Source of the DNA: JANXXV01 sp038230275
GTDB lineage: Bacteria > Acidobacteriota > Terriglobia > Bryobacterales > Bryobacteraceae
NCBI GenBank assembly: GCA_038230275.1
Contig: JBBRNO010000033.1
Coordinates: 1-50,051 of the forward strand
DNA: 50,051 bases
Reading direction: 5' to 3'
Numbering within the stretch: the stretch's first letter is position 1; every line of letters begins with the position of its first letter. A program made the position numbers and the translations under genes. Below are positions 41,448 to 49,860 of this stretch, in pieces. Below the pieces are notes generated by a model, which saw nothing but the letters and a program-made list of their open reading frames with translations, made no database searches and had not been told where the DNA came from.

Positions 41448-41876
41448 ATGAATACGCAATTCCCGACCAAGAACGAAATCCCTCGTAACTGGCACGTTAT
41501 AGACGCAGAAGGGGTTGTCCTCGGCCGGCTAGCCAGCAAGGCTGCCATGATTTTGATGGGCAAAACCAAGCCAATCTATACGCCCTTCATTGATACGGGC
41601 GACCATGTCATTGTCATCAACGCCGAGAAGATCAAACTGACCGGTGCAAAAGAAGAGCAAAAGATCTATCGCCGCCACTCTGGTTTTCCGGGCGGACTGA
41701 GCGAGATTCAGGCGAAGAAAGTTCGCGCAACACGCCCCATCCGGATGGTGGAGCAGGCCATCGCAGGCATGCTGCCCAAGACCAAAATGGGGAAGCAGAT
41801 GTATCGCAAGCTGAATGTTTACGCGGGCGACAAGCATCCTCATCAGGCACAAAAGCCCGTCGATCTGACAGTTTGA
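41448..41876 (+). CDS. rplM: 50S ribosomal protein L13
   Basis: The 142-residue L13: WHVIDAEGVVLGRLASKAAM, THF-like YTPFIDTGDHVIVINAEKIK, KIYRRHSGFPGG and MLPKTKMGKQMYRKLNVYAG are all standard. GGAGA lies some ten bases before ATG 41448; a TTG 18 bases upstream is in frame but adds nothing conserved. It leads the rplM-rpsI pair. A TACACT near 41403 may be part of its promoter. Confidence 0.97.
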   Translation: MNTQFPTKNEIPRNWHVIDAEGVVLGRLASKAAMILMGKTKPIYTPFIDTGDHVIVINAEKIKLTGAKEEQKIYRRHSGFPGGLSEIQAKKVRATRPIRMVEQAIAGMLPKTKMGKQMYRKLNVYAGDKHPHQAQKPVDLTV

Positions 41877-41907
41877 GACGGTATATAGGGATAAGGGGAA
41901 TTCGATA

Positions 41908-42303
41908 GTGGCAGCTTTAGTACAACATTTAGGAACGGGCCGGCGGAAGACGTCGGTAGCGCGGGTGTTTCTGCGCTCCGGCAAGGGCACCATTACCATC
42001 AATGGCCGCGCCGGTAATGAGTATTTCACCACTGAGTCCAGCCGGGCCATGGTGCGTCAACCGCTTCTGGCAACGGAAACGGCTGAGAAATTCGATGTGT
42101 TGATCCTCACCAACGGCGGCGGCTTCACCGGCCAGGCCGGCGCAGCCCGCCTTGGCATCGCACGGGCGCTGGTGGAGTTCAACGCCGAACTGCGCGGTAA
42201 ACTCAAGCAGCTCGGTTTCCTGACTCGCGATCCCCGCAAGCATGAGCGCAAGAAGTACGGTCAGAAGGGCGCTCGCAAACGGTTCCAATTCTCCAAGCGG
42301 TAA
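41908..42303 (+). CDS. rpsI: 30S ribosomal protein S9
   Basis: The 131-residue S9, GTG start with AAGGGGA upstream. It has GTGRRKTSVARVFLRSGKGT, the long basic C-terminal tail PRKHERKKYGQKGARKRFQF ending in Lys-Arg that reaches the P-site tRNA. It follows rplM by 31 bases, the conserved order. Confidence 0.98.
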   Translation: MAALVQHLGTGRRKTSVARVFLRSGKGTITINGRAGNEYFTTESSRAMVRQPLLATETAEKFDVLILTNGGGFTGQAGAARLGIARALVEFNAELRGKLKQLGFLTRDPRKHERKKYGQKGARKRFQFSKR

Positions 42304-42310
42304 TGTCACT

Positions 42311-42348
42311 GGCGGCGTTCGTCATCTCTACACCGACGCAACGCCGCC
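42311..42348 (+). other. Strong hairpin between rpsI and rpsB
   Basis: GGCGGCGTT (42311-42319) pairs perfectly with AACGCCGCC (42340-42348), and inside it CGTC (42320-42323) pairs with GACG (42335-42338), leaving one bulged C and an 11-base loop. It begins seven bases after the rpsI stop. No T-run follows directly, so it is not a classic terminator; a message-boundary or leader element for rpsB is possible. Confidence 0.55.
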
Positions 42349-42440
42349 TCACCATCCGTTTTCAACCGTAGCTTTCCAACTCCCGGAACACAAATCTCGC
42401 TTAGGACCGTGTTCCTGGACCGAAACATAAAGGAGTTATT

Positions 42441-43313
42441 TTGCCGTCCATTTCAATGAAGGAATTGCTCGAAGCCGGCGTACACTTCGGGCACCAGACC
42501 AAGCGCTGGAATCCAAAGATGAAGGAATACATCTTTGGCGAACGCAACGGGATCTACATTGTAGATCTTCAGAAAACGCTCAAGCTATTCAAAGATGCCA
42601 TGCGTTTTGTCGGCGAGCAAGCCTCGCAAGGCAAGAACGTGCTCTTCGTCGGCACCAAGCGCCAGGCCCAGGAAGCCATCGCGGAAGAAGCTACCCGCTG
42701 CGGCATGTACTACGTGAATCAGCGCTGGTTGGGCGGTTTGCTCACCAACATGCTCACGGTGCAGAAATCCATCAAGCGGTTGAAGGCGTTGGATGTGATG
42801 GCCACCGAAGGTGGTTATGAGGGCCGCGTCAAGAAAGAAGCCGGCCGCATGGAGCGCGAGCGTAAACATTTGCAAACGAACCTGGCGGGCATCAAAGACA
42901 TGCCTGGCCTGCCCGATCTGCTGTTTGTGATCGATTCGAATAAGGAAGCCATCGCGGTGAAAGAAGCCCGCCGCCTGGGCATTCCAGTGGTCGCCGTGGT
43001 GGATACCAACTGCGATCCCGACGAAGTGGATTACGTGATTCCCGGCAATGACGACGCACTGCGCGCCATTCGCCTGTTCACCAATAAGATCTCGGATGCC
43101 GTCGTGGAAGGGCGCGCCCTGGCCACCGAGCAGGATTTCGTGGTGGAGAAGATTGTCTCCGACGAGATGCCGCTTGAGGATTCCACCGAGTACACTCAGT
43201 ACCTCGATCCGAAGTATGCCGAGCAGTTGATGTCGGAAGGTATTTCCGACGAAGACCTGCCCTCCATGTCTCTGCCGCGTAAGCACGCGCCCGAGACCGT
43301 AGTCAGCGAATAG
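42441..43313 (+). CDS. rpsB: 30S ribosomal protein S2
   Basis: The 290-residue S2. MKELLEAGVHFGHQTKRWNP, FVGTKRQAQEAIAEEATRCG, RWLGGLLTNMLTVQKSIKRL, and VVDTNCDPDEVDYVIPGNDD are the family core. The start is TTG, supported by AAAGGAG five bases upstream. The C-terminus is extended by ~50 acidic residues. It leads rpsB-tsf-pyrH-frr. Confidence 0.98.
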   Translation: MPSISMKELLEAGVHFGHQTKRWNPKMKEYIFGERNGIYIVDLQKTLKLFKDAMRFVGEQASQGKNVLFVGTKRQAQEAIAEEATRCGMYYVNQRWLGGLLTNMLTVQKSIKRLKALDVMATEGGYEGRVKKEAGRMERERKHLQTNLAGIKDMPGLPDLLFVIDSNKEAIAVKEARRLGIPVVAVVDTNCDPDEVDYVIPGNDDALRAIRLFTNKISDAVVEGRALATEQDFVVEKIVSDEMPLEDSTEYTQYLDPKYAEQLMSEGISDEDLPSMSLPRKHAPETVVSE

Positions 43314-43353
43314 TAGCGCTGGCAGCGAAACCAGATCTGAAGGGGAAACAAAT

Positions 43354-43989
43354 ATGGCGGAAATTACCGCACAGCTAGTAAAACAACTGCGCGAGCGTAC
43401 CGGCGCAGGCATGATGGAGTGTAAGAAGGCGCTGGTGGAAGCGAACGGCGACCTGGCTGAAGGCGAGATTGTGCTGCGCAAGCGCGGTATCGCCTCGGCA
43501 TCGAAGAAGGCATCGCGCGTTACCCGGCAAGGGGTCATCGGCACCTATATCCACCCCGGCGCGCAGTTGGGCGTGATGGTGGAAGTGAATTGCGAGTCCG
43601 ATTTCGTCGCCCGCACGGACGATTTCCAGGAATTGGTGCACGACATCGCCATGCAGATTGCCGCCGCCGATCCGCAGTTCGTCCGCAAGGAAGAAGTAAC
43701 GGAAGAGGCGCTGGCCAAGGAGCGCGATATCTACCGCGCGCGCGCCGCCAACGAAGGCAAGCCGGAGAAGATGCTCGACAAGATTGTCGAAGGCCGCATG
43801 GCCAAGTATTACGAAGAGGTTTGCCTCTATGAACAGCCGTTCGTGAAGGAAAATACCATCACCATCGGTCAGATGATCGCCACCAAGATCGCCAAGGTGG
43901 GCGAGAATATCGGTGTGGCCCGGTTCGTCCGTTTCAAAGTGGGCGATACTACGCCTGTTACGGAAGCTGAGCAAGCCCCGGCAGAGTAA
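43354..43989 (+). CDS. tsf: Elongation factor Ts
   Basis: A 211-residue EF-Ts, the short form. It has VKQLRERTGAGMMECKKALV, the N-terminal domain that contacts EF-Tu, then ITCL-like VEVNCESDFVARTDDFQELV and one core subdomain. E. coli EF-Ts is about 70 residues longer. It recycles EF-Tu:GDP. AGGGGA precedes the ATG. Located in the standard rpsB-tsf-pyrH-frr order. Confidence 0.97.
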   Translation: MAEITAQLVKQLRERTGAGMMECKKALVEANGDLAEGEIVLRKRGIASASKKASRVTRQGVIGTYIHPGAQLGVMVEVNCESDFVARTDDFQELVHDIAMQIAAADPQFVRKEEVTEEALAKERDIYRARAANEGKPEKMLDKIVEGRMAKYYEEVCLYEQPFVKENTITIGQMIATKIAKVGENIGVARFVRFKVGDTTPVTEAEQAPAE

Positions 43990-44000
43990 GAAGGCATATC

Positions 44001-44711
44001 GTGGCAGCCTACTCCCGCATTCTCCTCAAACTGAGTGGCGAGGTAATGGCCGGCCAGGGTGGCTTTGGAATCGACCCCGACCGCGTGCGGGCACTTGCGG
44101 CTGAAGTGGCCGAAGTGGCCGGGACAGGACTTCAAATTGGATTGGTGGTGGGTGGCGGCAATTTCTTCCGCGGAGTGGCCGCCGCCGCCAAGAACATGGA
44201 TCGCGTTACCGGCGATCATATGGGCATGCTGGCCACCGTAATCAACGCCCTGGCGTTGCAGGATGCGCTGGAAAAACAAGGTGTTCCCACCAGGGTGATG
44301 ACCGCCATCGAAATGCATCAGGTGGCTGAACCCTACATCCGCCGCCGCGCCATCCGGCACCTGGAAAAAGGGCGTATTGTCATCTTCGCCGCCGGCACCT
44401 CGAATCCTTACTTTTCCACCGATACCGCCGCCACATTGCGCGCGCTGGAAGTTCATGCGGAGGTGATCGCCAAGGCTACCCGCGTCGACGGTGTGTACGA
44501 CAAGGACCCGCTCAAACACGCCGACGCGATTCTCTACACCCGCATTACCTACACGGATGTGCTGTCGCGCTCCTTGGCCATCATGGACGCCTCGGCGGTG
44601 GCCATGTGCCGCGACAACAAGCTTCCCATCGTGGTCTTCAACTTGAACACAAATGGCAATATCATGCGAATGTCCAAAGGAGAGCCGCTAGGCACTATCA
44701 TTAGTAATTGA
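44001..44711 (+). CDS. pyrH: UMP kinase
   Basis: The 236-residue enzyme phosphorylates UMP to UDP. It belongs to the amino-acid kinase fold: RILLKLSGEVMAGQGGFGID, LVVGGGNFFRG, DHMGMLATVINALALQDALE, and TSNPYFSTDTAATLRALEVH. GTG start with AAGAAGG seven bases before. Follows tsf by 11 bases. Confidence 0.97.
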   Translation: MAAYSRILLKLSGEVMAGQGGFGIDPDRVRALAAEVAEVAGTGLQIGLVVGGGNFFRGVAAAAKNMDRVTGDHMGMLATVINALALQDALEKQGVPTRVMTAIEMHQVAEPYIRRRAIRHLEKGRIVIFAAGTSNPYFSTDTAATLRALEVHAEVIAKATRVDGVYDKDPLKHADAILYTRITYTDVLSRSLAIMDASAVAMCRDNKLPIVVFNLNTNGNIMRMSKGEPLGTIISN

Positions 44712-44730
44712 GCGGCCACGAACTCACAAT

Positions 44731-45345
44731 ATGAGCAAAGACAACCCTAAACCAGTAGCAGCAGCGCCATCCACCGCCTTCAAGTCCGTCAAGGAAGTGG
44801 AGACGCAAGCCAAAACCAAGATGGAGAAGGTCATCACCGATCTTCAGCACGAGATGTCGAACATCCGCACCGGCCGGGCTTCCATCAACCTGCTTGACAA
44901 CGTGCATGTCGATTTCTATGGCACCTCGACACCCATCAATCAAGTGGGGACGCTCCACGTTCCGGAGCCGTTCATGATCACCATCCAGCCCTGGGATACC
45001 TCGCAAATCGCCATGATTGAGAAGGCGATCCGCAATGCCGATATGGGGCTGAACCCGGGAAACGATGGCAAGATCATCCGTGTGCCCATCCCGCAGCTAA
45101 CCGAAGAGCGGCGCAAGGACTTCGTGAAGAAGCTTCACGGCGTAGCCGAAGAGCACCGCGTCAGCCTCCGCAACATCCGCCGCGATGCCAACGATGGCGT
45201 GAAGAAGTTGCTCAAGGACAAGCTGGTGAGCGAAGACGAGGAACGCCGCGCCCATGAAGAAATTCAGAAGATGATCGATGGGTTCATGTTGAAGATTGAC
45301 ATCGCCTCCAAGGGCAAGGAACGGGAGATCCTGGAGATCAAATGA
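44731..45345 (+). CDS. frr: Ribosome recycling factor
   Basis: A 204-residue RRF with an N-terminal extension of about 20 residues (Pro/Ala/Lys). The three-helix-bundle motifs MEKVITDLQHEMSNIRTGRA, FYGTSTPINQVGTLHVPEPF and IPQLTEERRKDFVKKLHGVA are clear. It splits post-termination ribosomes with EF-G. The stop overlaps the next gene by four bases. Confidence 0.97.
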   Translation: MSKDNPKPVAAAPSTAFKSVKEVETQAKTKMEKVITDLQHEMSNIRTGRASINLLDNVHVDFYGTSTPINQVGTLHVPEPFMITIQPWDTSQIAMIEKAIRNADMGLNPGNDGKIIRVPIPQLTEERRKDFVKKLHGVAEEHRVSLRNIRRDANDGVKKLLKDKLVSEDEERRAHEEIQKMIDGFMLKIDIASKGKEREILEIK

Positions 45346-46271
45346 AACGAACGCTCGCCTTGATCGCGCTGGCCGCTTCCCTGACGGCCTTAGCCGCCGA
45401 ACGCAAGTCTGTATTTCCGCCCGGAGTGAAGCCCATCGGTCCGTTCAGTCCGGGAATTCAATCCGGTGATTTCCTTTACGTGTCCGGGCAGGGCGCGCGC
45501 GACTTAGCGGGCAAGCTTCCGGCCGATATCGAAGCACAAACCAGGCAGTCGCTGGAGAACGTCAAGACCGTCGTCGAGACCGGCGGCCTGAAAATGAGCG
45601 ACGTTGTCTACGCGCAGATTTATCTTTCGGACATGGCGAACTACGCCGCCATGGATAAGGTGTTCAAGACATTCTTCCCTGCGAACGCTCCGGTTCACGC
45701 CGTGATTGGTGTGAAGCGCATGCCGCTGGATACGCCGGTGGAGATCAGCGCCGTGGCCACAACCAAGCCTGGCAACCGGGTGTACGTTCCGGGAAGCACA
45801 ATCGCGGCCGCGTCGCGGTATCTTGCGACCAAAAAACTGAAACTGACCGATCTGGCGTTTGTGAACGTCTACTACACTGCGAAAGCGGCTCACGATCAAG
45901 TGGAAGCCCTGGCGAAAAAGAGCTTTAGCCCAACCGCGACCGTCGTCTATTTGCCTGTAAACGAGTTGCCCGCCGGCTTCACGATCCAGATCACCGGAAT
46001 TGCCGGACAGACCGATGTCTACTCTACGCATTCCGGCCCCACGGCGGATAAAATCCTGGAAGATATTAAGAAGGATCTGGCCGCCGCCGGTCTGACCATG
46101 GATCACGTGGTGGCCAGCAACGTCTACGTCAACAGCATCGATAATTTCGCCGCGATGAACAAAATTTACGCGACGTTTTTCGCCTCTCCCGCTCCCACGC
46201 GCACTACGGTGCAGCCGGTAGAGCCCACGCCTGGCACCGGAAATACCATCTCCGTAATCGCTGTAAAATAG
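45342..46271 (+). CDS. Secreted protein with three RidA/YjgF-like domains
   Basis: A 309-residue protein with signal peptide MKRTLALIALAASLTALAAE and three successive RidA-type units. The first (~30-145) is full length with GPFSPGIQSGDFLYVSGQGA; the second (~148-215) is shortened; the third (~220-309) ends TISVIAVK. The key RidA arginine, in E. coli within PARSCVEV, is His in the first unit (APVHAVIG), Ala in the second (PTATVVYL) and Arg in the third (APTRTTVQ), so only the third retains it. RidA hydrolyses reactive enamine/imine intermediates; a periplasmic location would be unusual for that job. It begins inside the frr stop (ATGA) and may depend on frr translation. Confidence 0.85.
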   Translation: MKRTLALIALAASLTALAAERKSVFPPGVKPIGPFSPGIQSGDFLYVSGQGARDLAGKLPADIEAQTRQSLENVKTVVETGGLKMSDVVYAQIYLSDMANYAAMDKVFKTFFPANAPVHAVIGVKRMPLDTPVEISAVATTKPGNRVYVPGSTIAAASRYLATKKLKLTDLAFVNVYYTAKAAHDQVEALAKKSFSPTATVVYLPVNELPAGFTIQITGIAGQTDVYSTHSGPTADKILEDIKKDLAAAGLTMDHVVASNVYVNSIDNFAAMNKIYATFFASPAPTRTTVQPVEPTPGTGNTISVIAVK

Positions 46272-46277
46272 CCGCTA

Positions 46278-47231
46278 GTGGAGACACTGCCGCTCTTTGA
46301 CGCCCCGCCCGCCTTCGACCGCGTTGCACTGGCAGCCAAGCTGCGGGCGCTGGCGGAAAAGGGCATCTATCTAGGCGGCAGTTCCTGGAAGTATGAAGGC
46401 TGGCTGGGCCAGGTCTACACGCCGGAACGCTACATCACGCGCGGCAAATTCTCAAAGAAGCGTTTCGAGGAAACCTGCATTACCGAGTACGCCGAAACCT
46501 TCCCCCTGGTCTGCGGCGACTTCTCTTTTTATCAATTTCCCTCGCCGCAGTTCTGGCAGAAACTGTTTGCCGCGGCGCCGCCTACGCTGAAGTTCGGCCT
46601 GAAGGTGCCGGAAGAGATCACCTGCAAGCGCTTCCCAAACCATCCCCGCTATGGCGCTCGCAGCGGCCAGGACAACGCATCGTTCTTGAACGCGGAGCTG
46701 TTCGATGCGCTCTTTTTACAACCGCTGACCCCGTACGCCGACCGGATTGCCGTGTTGATCTTCGAGTTTGGGACGTTTTCTAAACAGGCGTACGCCGAGC
46801 CGCTTCTCTTCTTCGCGGACCTGGCCGCGTTTCTGGCCAAACTGCCCACGGGTTTCCGCTACTCGGTGGAGATTCGCAACCAGAACTATCTGTTGCCGGA
46901 ATACTTCGAAACGCTCCATGCGCACCGCGTAGCGCACGTCTTCAATGCATGGACGCGTATGCCACCGCTTGGCGCACAGATGCTGATCCCGGATGTATTC
47001 ACCGCCGATTTCATAGTGGCTCGGGCGCTGCTGCGGCAGGGCCGGCCCTATGAACTTGCGGTGAAGACATTCTCGCCCTATACAGCAACGAAAGACGAGA
47101 ACCCGGAGGCGCGAACAGCGCTCAAGGATTTGATGCTGCGGGCACAGCGTCGCGGGGAACCTGCGTATCTATTCGTGAACAACCGGCTGGAAGGAAATTC
47201 ACCTCTGACCATTCAGGCGGTGGTGGAGTAG
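46278..47231 (+). CDS. DUF72 (YecE-like) protein
   Basis: A 317-residue protein with YLGGSSWKYEGWLGQVYTPE near the start, AETFPLVCGDFSFYQFPSPQ and FGLKVPEEITCKRFPNHPRY, the DUF72 TIM-barrel signature, and later FRYSVEIRNQNYLLPEYFET with LFVNNRLEGNSPLTIQAVVE. Function unknown; no enzymatic activity is established for the family. Start GTG at 46278, only six bases after the RidA gene. A 22-base piece of its 3' end (47185-47206) is repeated 60 bases downstream. Confidence 0.9.
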   Translation: METLPLFDAPPAFDRVALAAKLRALAEKGIYLGGSSWKYEGWLGQVYTPERYITRGKFSKKRFEETCITEYAETFPLVCGDFSFYQFPSPQFWQKLFAAAPPTLKFGLKVPEEITCKRFPNHPRYGARSGQDNASFLNAELFDALFLQPLTPYADRIAVLIFEFGTFSKQAYAEPLLFFADLAAFLAKLPTGFRYSVEIRNQNYLLPEYFETLHAHRVAHVFNAWTRMPPLGAQMLIPDVFTADFIVARALLRQGRPYELAVKTFSPYTATKDENPEARTALKDLMLRAQRRGEPAYLFVNNRLEGNSPLTIQAVVE

Positions 47232-47267
47232 GCGCGGCGTCGCAGGCTGGAAGGAAAATTCACCTCC
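47185..47267 (+). repeat. Imperfect 22-bp direct duplication at the DUF72 3' end
   Basis: GGCTGGAAGGAAATTCACCT at 47185 and GGCTGGAAGGAAAATTCACC at 47245 differ by one inserted A. The first copy codes for the protein's end, the second lies in the intergenic region. It reflects a short local duplication of 60-base period. Confidence 0.6.
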
Positions 47268-47340
47268 GGCCTCTTCCGGCTACGTTGAAGTCAGCAACCC
47301 ATCCGATGAGTGGTATCCTTACGTATAGGTAGTTGTAGGC

Positions 47341-47369
47341 TTGCATAGTACATTTTTCTCAGGTATAGT
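47341..47369 (+). promoter_or_regulatory. Promoter of small secreted protein gene
   Basis: TTGCAT (47341-47346), 17 bases, TATAGT (47364-47369). The gene's start codon is 62 bases downstream with an AGGAGG ribosome site between. Confidence 0.6.
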
Positions 47370-47430
47370 CACAAAGTCGGTTTTCGATTTCAGAAACAAG
47401 CATCTCAGAATCCGTAGGAGGATCTATCAA

Positions 47431-47730
47431 ATGAAGAAAGTTCTCGTATTGTCCTCGCTGTTCGCTCTTAGCGCATTCGCCGCTGAGTGGACTGGCGCGA
47501 TTTCCGAAGCTGGCTGCGGCGCCAAGCACGTAGATGGATCGGACAAGGCCATCGCCTGTGTCACCAAGTGCGTGAAGGGCGGAGCGGCTCCGGTGTTCGT
47601 CACGGACGGTAAGGTTATCAAGATCGCCAATGCCGACAAGGTGATGGATCACCTCGGGCATAAGGTCACCATCACGGGCAAGTTGGACGGCGACACCGTC
47701 ACAATCGACTCCGTCAAGATGGCCCACTAG
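47431..47730 (+). CDS. Small secreted cysteine-containing protein
   Basis: A 99-residue protein: signal peptide MKKVLVLSSLFALSAFAAEW, then TGAISEAGCGAKHVDGSDKA, ACVTKCVKGGAAPVFVTDGK and VMDHLGHKVTITGKLDGDTV. Three cysteines (one plus a C-x3-C) and repeated Gly strands suggest a small OB-like periplasmic domain that is common, unnamed, in Acidobacteriota. Perfect AGGAGG eight to nine bases before the ATG. A single-gene unit with its own promoter. Confidence 0.82.
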   Translation: MKKVLVLSSLFALSAFAAEWTGAISEAGCGAKHVDGSDKAIACVTKCVKGGAAPVFVTDGKVIKIANADKVMDHLGHKVTITGKLDGDTVTIDSVKMAH

Positions 47731-47752
47731 TTTCTACGTTTCTACCGGGAGC

Positions 47753-47777
47753 GGGGCAGGCTATTGCAGCTTGCCCC
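47753..47777. terminator. Hairpin between convergent genes
   Basis: GGGGCAGGC (47753-47761) pairs with GCTTGCCCC (47769-47777) through nine pairs, one of them G-T. It overlaps the stop of the PLP-enzyme gene. No T-run follows on either side, so termination strength is doubtful. Confidence 0.4.
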
Positions 47778-48855
47778 TGCCTTCCACACGCCACACGCGT
47801 TCCACATTTTCCCCTCGATATCCGTAAACCTGCTCGTGTAAATTCATCGCCACGCAAACGTGGTTTGGCAGTACCCGAACCCGATCCCCAACCTGAAATG
47901 ATTTCGATACTTTGCGCATGTCGACGAATCCATGTTCCTCATTCATGTTGACAAATACAGCCTCCGGCGCGTCTAACACCAGCCCGAAACTGACTGCTTC
48001 CAGCCCCATTGGCCGATCCGACGAGAATGTCTTCGATCCCCCATCGATAATCACCTGTCCTTTTACTGCCGTGGAAACCACCGTCGCTAGGATTGAAGCC
48101 GCACAATCGTCATAGGTCGCAGCACCGCACAGCACGGTATTCCGGTCATTGAATATAGAGGTCCCCGGGCGGATCTCATTCAGGCGAGCCACTTGGTGCG
48201 AGCGGTAAAGGGTGGGCGTGGATCCGCCGCTGACAAGCTTCACGGGGAAGCCTGCCGCTTCCAGGTGACGAACCACCCCGTCCAGCAACCCTCCTAACGC
48301 GGCAAGCGCGGCATCGGCAGCCTCGTTCAGCACTTTGATGTGGCCAGGATAGAACGCGATGCCTTCGAACGTGAGGCCGGGCAGGGAAGCGACAGCCTGC
48401 ACCAAGGCCAGCAGCTCCGGTCCCGGTTGCACGCCAACACGGCCCAGACCGGCGTCAATTTCGACCAGCACGCCGATGGTCCGGCCGGAAGCCTGGGCTG
48501 CCGCGGAGAGCTGGGTAGCCGCCGTAAGGCTGTCCAGCGAGACCGTTACGCGGGTATCCGCCGCGACGGCCATCAAGCGGTCCAGTTTCTGTTTGCCGAT
48601 CACCGGATAGGCCACCAGCAACTCCCCGGGGTGGGCCTTCAGCATCACCTCCGCCTCGCTCACCTTCGCCACCGTCAGCCCGGCGGCGCCGAGGGCCAAC
48701 TGCTGCTCGGCCAGGGCCGGGATCTTGTGCGTCTTGGTGTGCGGACGAAGGCGTAATCGATGGCTGCGGGCGTAGTTCGCCATCTTGCCCAGATTGCGGT
48801 CCACGATGTCCAGATCAATGAGCAGCGCGGGCGTGTCGAGTTCGCCAATATTCAT
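47761..48855 (-). CDS. D-threonine aldolase / D-serine dehydratase-like PLP enzyme
   Basis: The 364-residue fold-type III PLP enzyme opens with MNIGELDTPALLIDLDIVDR and RPHTKTHKIPALAEQQL, the segment that carries the PLP lysine in alanine-racemase-like barrels. The phosphate/PLP-binding VSGGSTPTL and barrel strands such as VLVEIDAGLGRVGVQPG follow; the C-terminal metal-associated motif NEEHGFV with His and NHVCVAMNLHEQVYGY with His-x-Cys are those of the D-TA/DSD family, which require a divalent metal. Substrate is a D-amino acid; exact one unknown. It overlaps the upstream secreted-protein gene by four bases. Confidence 0.9.
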   Translation of the reverse strand: MNIGELDTPALLIDLDIVDRNLGKMANYARSHRLRLRPHTKTHKIPALAEQQLALGAAGLTVAKVSEAEVMLKAHPGELLVAYPVIGKQKLDRLMAVAADTRVTVSLDSLTAATQLSAAAQASGRTIGVLVEIDAGLGRVGVQPGPELLALVQAVASLPGLTFEGIAFYPGHIKVLNEAADAALAALGGLLDGVVRHLEAAGFPVKLVSGGSTPTLYRSHQVARLNEIRPGTSIFNDRNTVLCGAATYDDCAASILATVVSTAVKGQVIIDGGSKTFSSDRPMGLEAVSFGLVLDAPEAVFVNMNEEHGFVDMRKVSKSFQVGDRVRVLPNHVCVAMNLHEQVYGYRGENVERVWRVEGRGKLQ

Positions 48856-49508
48856 GATTTAGGGTTGAAGTCCATTATGACCTTGCCGCCGCGAAACTTG
48901 TAGATCAGAGTCAGATCCTTCATTTTCGGTGGCTTCCCATCGAACAGGAAATAGAGCAGGCCGGATTGCGCGTCGTTGGTCTCTTTTTCGGGTAGCACCT
49001 TGTCTTTTAGCACCTGCAGCAAGGGGTTGTCGGGCTCCCCGGTATCAGCCTGAACAGTGGTCTTGTTCTCGGTGGTGCTGGCCGCGGTTCCCACGCCGCC
49101 GCCGCCCATGCGGCCCATTCCGGGTATCCCGAAGCTGGGGCCGCTGCCCATGCCGCCGCCGGAGCCGGCCACACCTTGCGTGCTTACCACCATGCCGCCG
49201 CGCCCGGCAATCTGGCCCGGTTCCAGGGGCTGTGACTTCTGCCCATCGCGGCTCAACAACAGCGTGAAGTCGTCACGCCAGATTTGCACAACGCTGTCAC
49301 CCTTTGGAATTACTTTGACGTTGACGACGATCAGCGCGAGTCCAGGATCGCGGCCTAAGGCCTGGGTTACAGCCTCTTTATCCACCAGCACCGTGGCGGC
49401 AATATCAAGGACATCGTTGCCTCCCCGCACCGGCCCGGTCAATTTCTTCTCCGCGGCCGGAAGTACGCCGCAAAACAGGAGACACAAGCCGAAAGTTGGG
49501 AAGCGCAT
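48852..49508 (-). CDS. Secreted hypothetical protein with Gly/Met-rich insert
   Basis: A 218-residue protein with signal peptide MRFPTFGLCLLFCGVLPAAE. The first domain (LDIAATVLVDKEAVTQALGR, VNVKVIPKGDSVVQIWRDDF) and the last (GLLYFLFDGKPPKMKDLTLI, YKFRGGKVIMDF) are separated by a flexible Gly/Ser/Met-rich region of ~45 residues. I recognise no family. ATG overlap with the PLP-enzyme gene indicates an operon, but a functional relation is not apparent. Confidence 0.75.
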   Translation of the reverse strand: MRFPTFGLCLLFCGVLPAAEKKLTGPVRGGNDVLDIAATVLVDKEAVTQALGRDPGLALIVVNVKVIPKGDSVVQIWRDDFTLLLSRDGQKSQPLEPGQIAGRGGMVVSTQGVAGSGGGMGSGPSFGIPGMGRMGGGGVGTAASTTENKTTVQADTGEPDNPLLQVLKDKVLPEKETNDAQSGLLYFLFDGKPPKMKDLTLIYKFRGGKVIMDFNPKS

Positions 49509-49564
49509 CGGGTACCCTCGTTCGTATTATAGCCAACGGGAAATGGGAGACGATGAGCGGTAAA

Positions 49565-49860
49565 TCATGAAATGTGCGGTGAAGCGGACTCTTCCGCGGC
49601 GAGAAACTGCTGTAATACTGCTTGGAGCTCGGGTATTTGGGCAGAGGCGGCGTTCCACACTTCATCGAGGTCCCTCCCGATGTAATCGTGGATCAAAACG
49701 TCGCGCACCGCAAATGGCCTTCCAATCGAGTGCCGAGAGGCGTTCCCGCGTCCTGCCGTTCTTCCGATGTCATGAAGGAGTCTCTACCTGGCTGGATGAA
49801 ACGGCTGATGCGCTGGCAGCGCTCCAGCATGTGGTGCAGGTAAAGCCGATCCTCCTTCAC
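49565..49860 (-). pseudogene. hepT: hepT (DUF86) toxin gene, broken
   Basis: From GTG at 49860 the frame reads KEDRLYLHHMLERCQRISRF and ends in unrelated residues. The family's conserved C-terminal part, AVRDVLIHDYIGRDLDEVWN (with the R-x4-H-x-Y RNase motif) through FLAAEESASPHIS, lies in another frame. The intervening helix (normally ~20-25 residues) is missing, and the total 296 bases is not a multiple of three. An internal deletion and frameshift therefore disable the toxin. Its GTG overlaps the stop of the nucleotidyltransferase by four bases. Confidence 0.8.
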
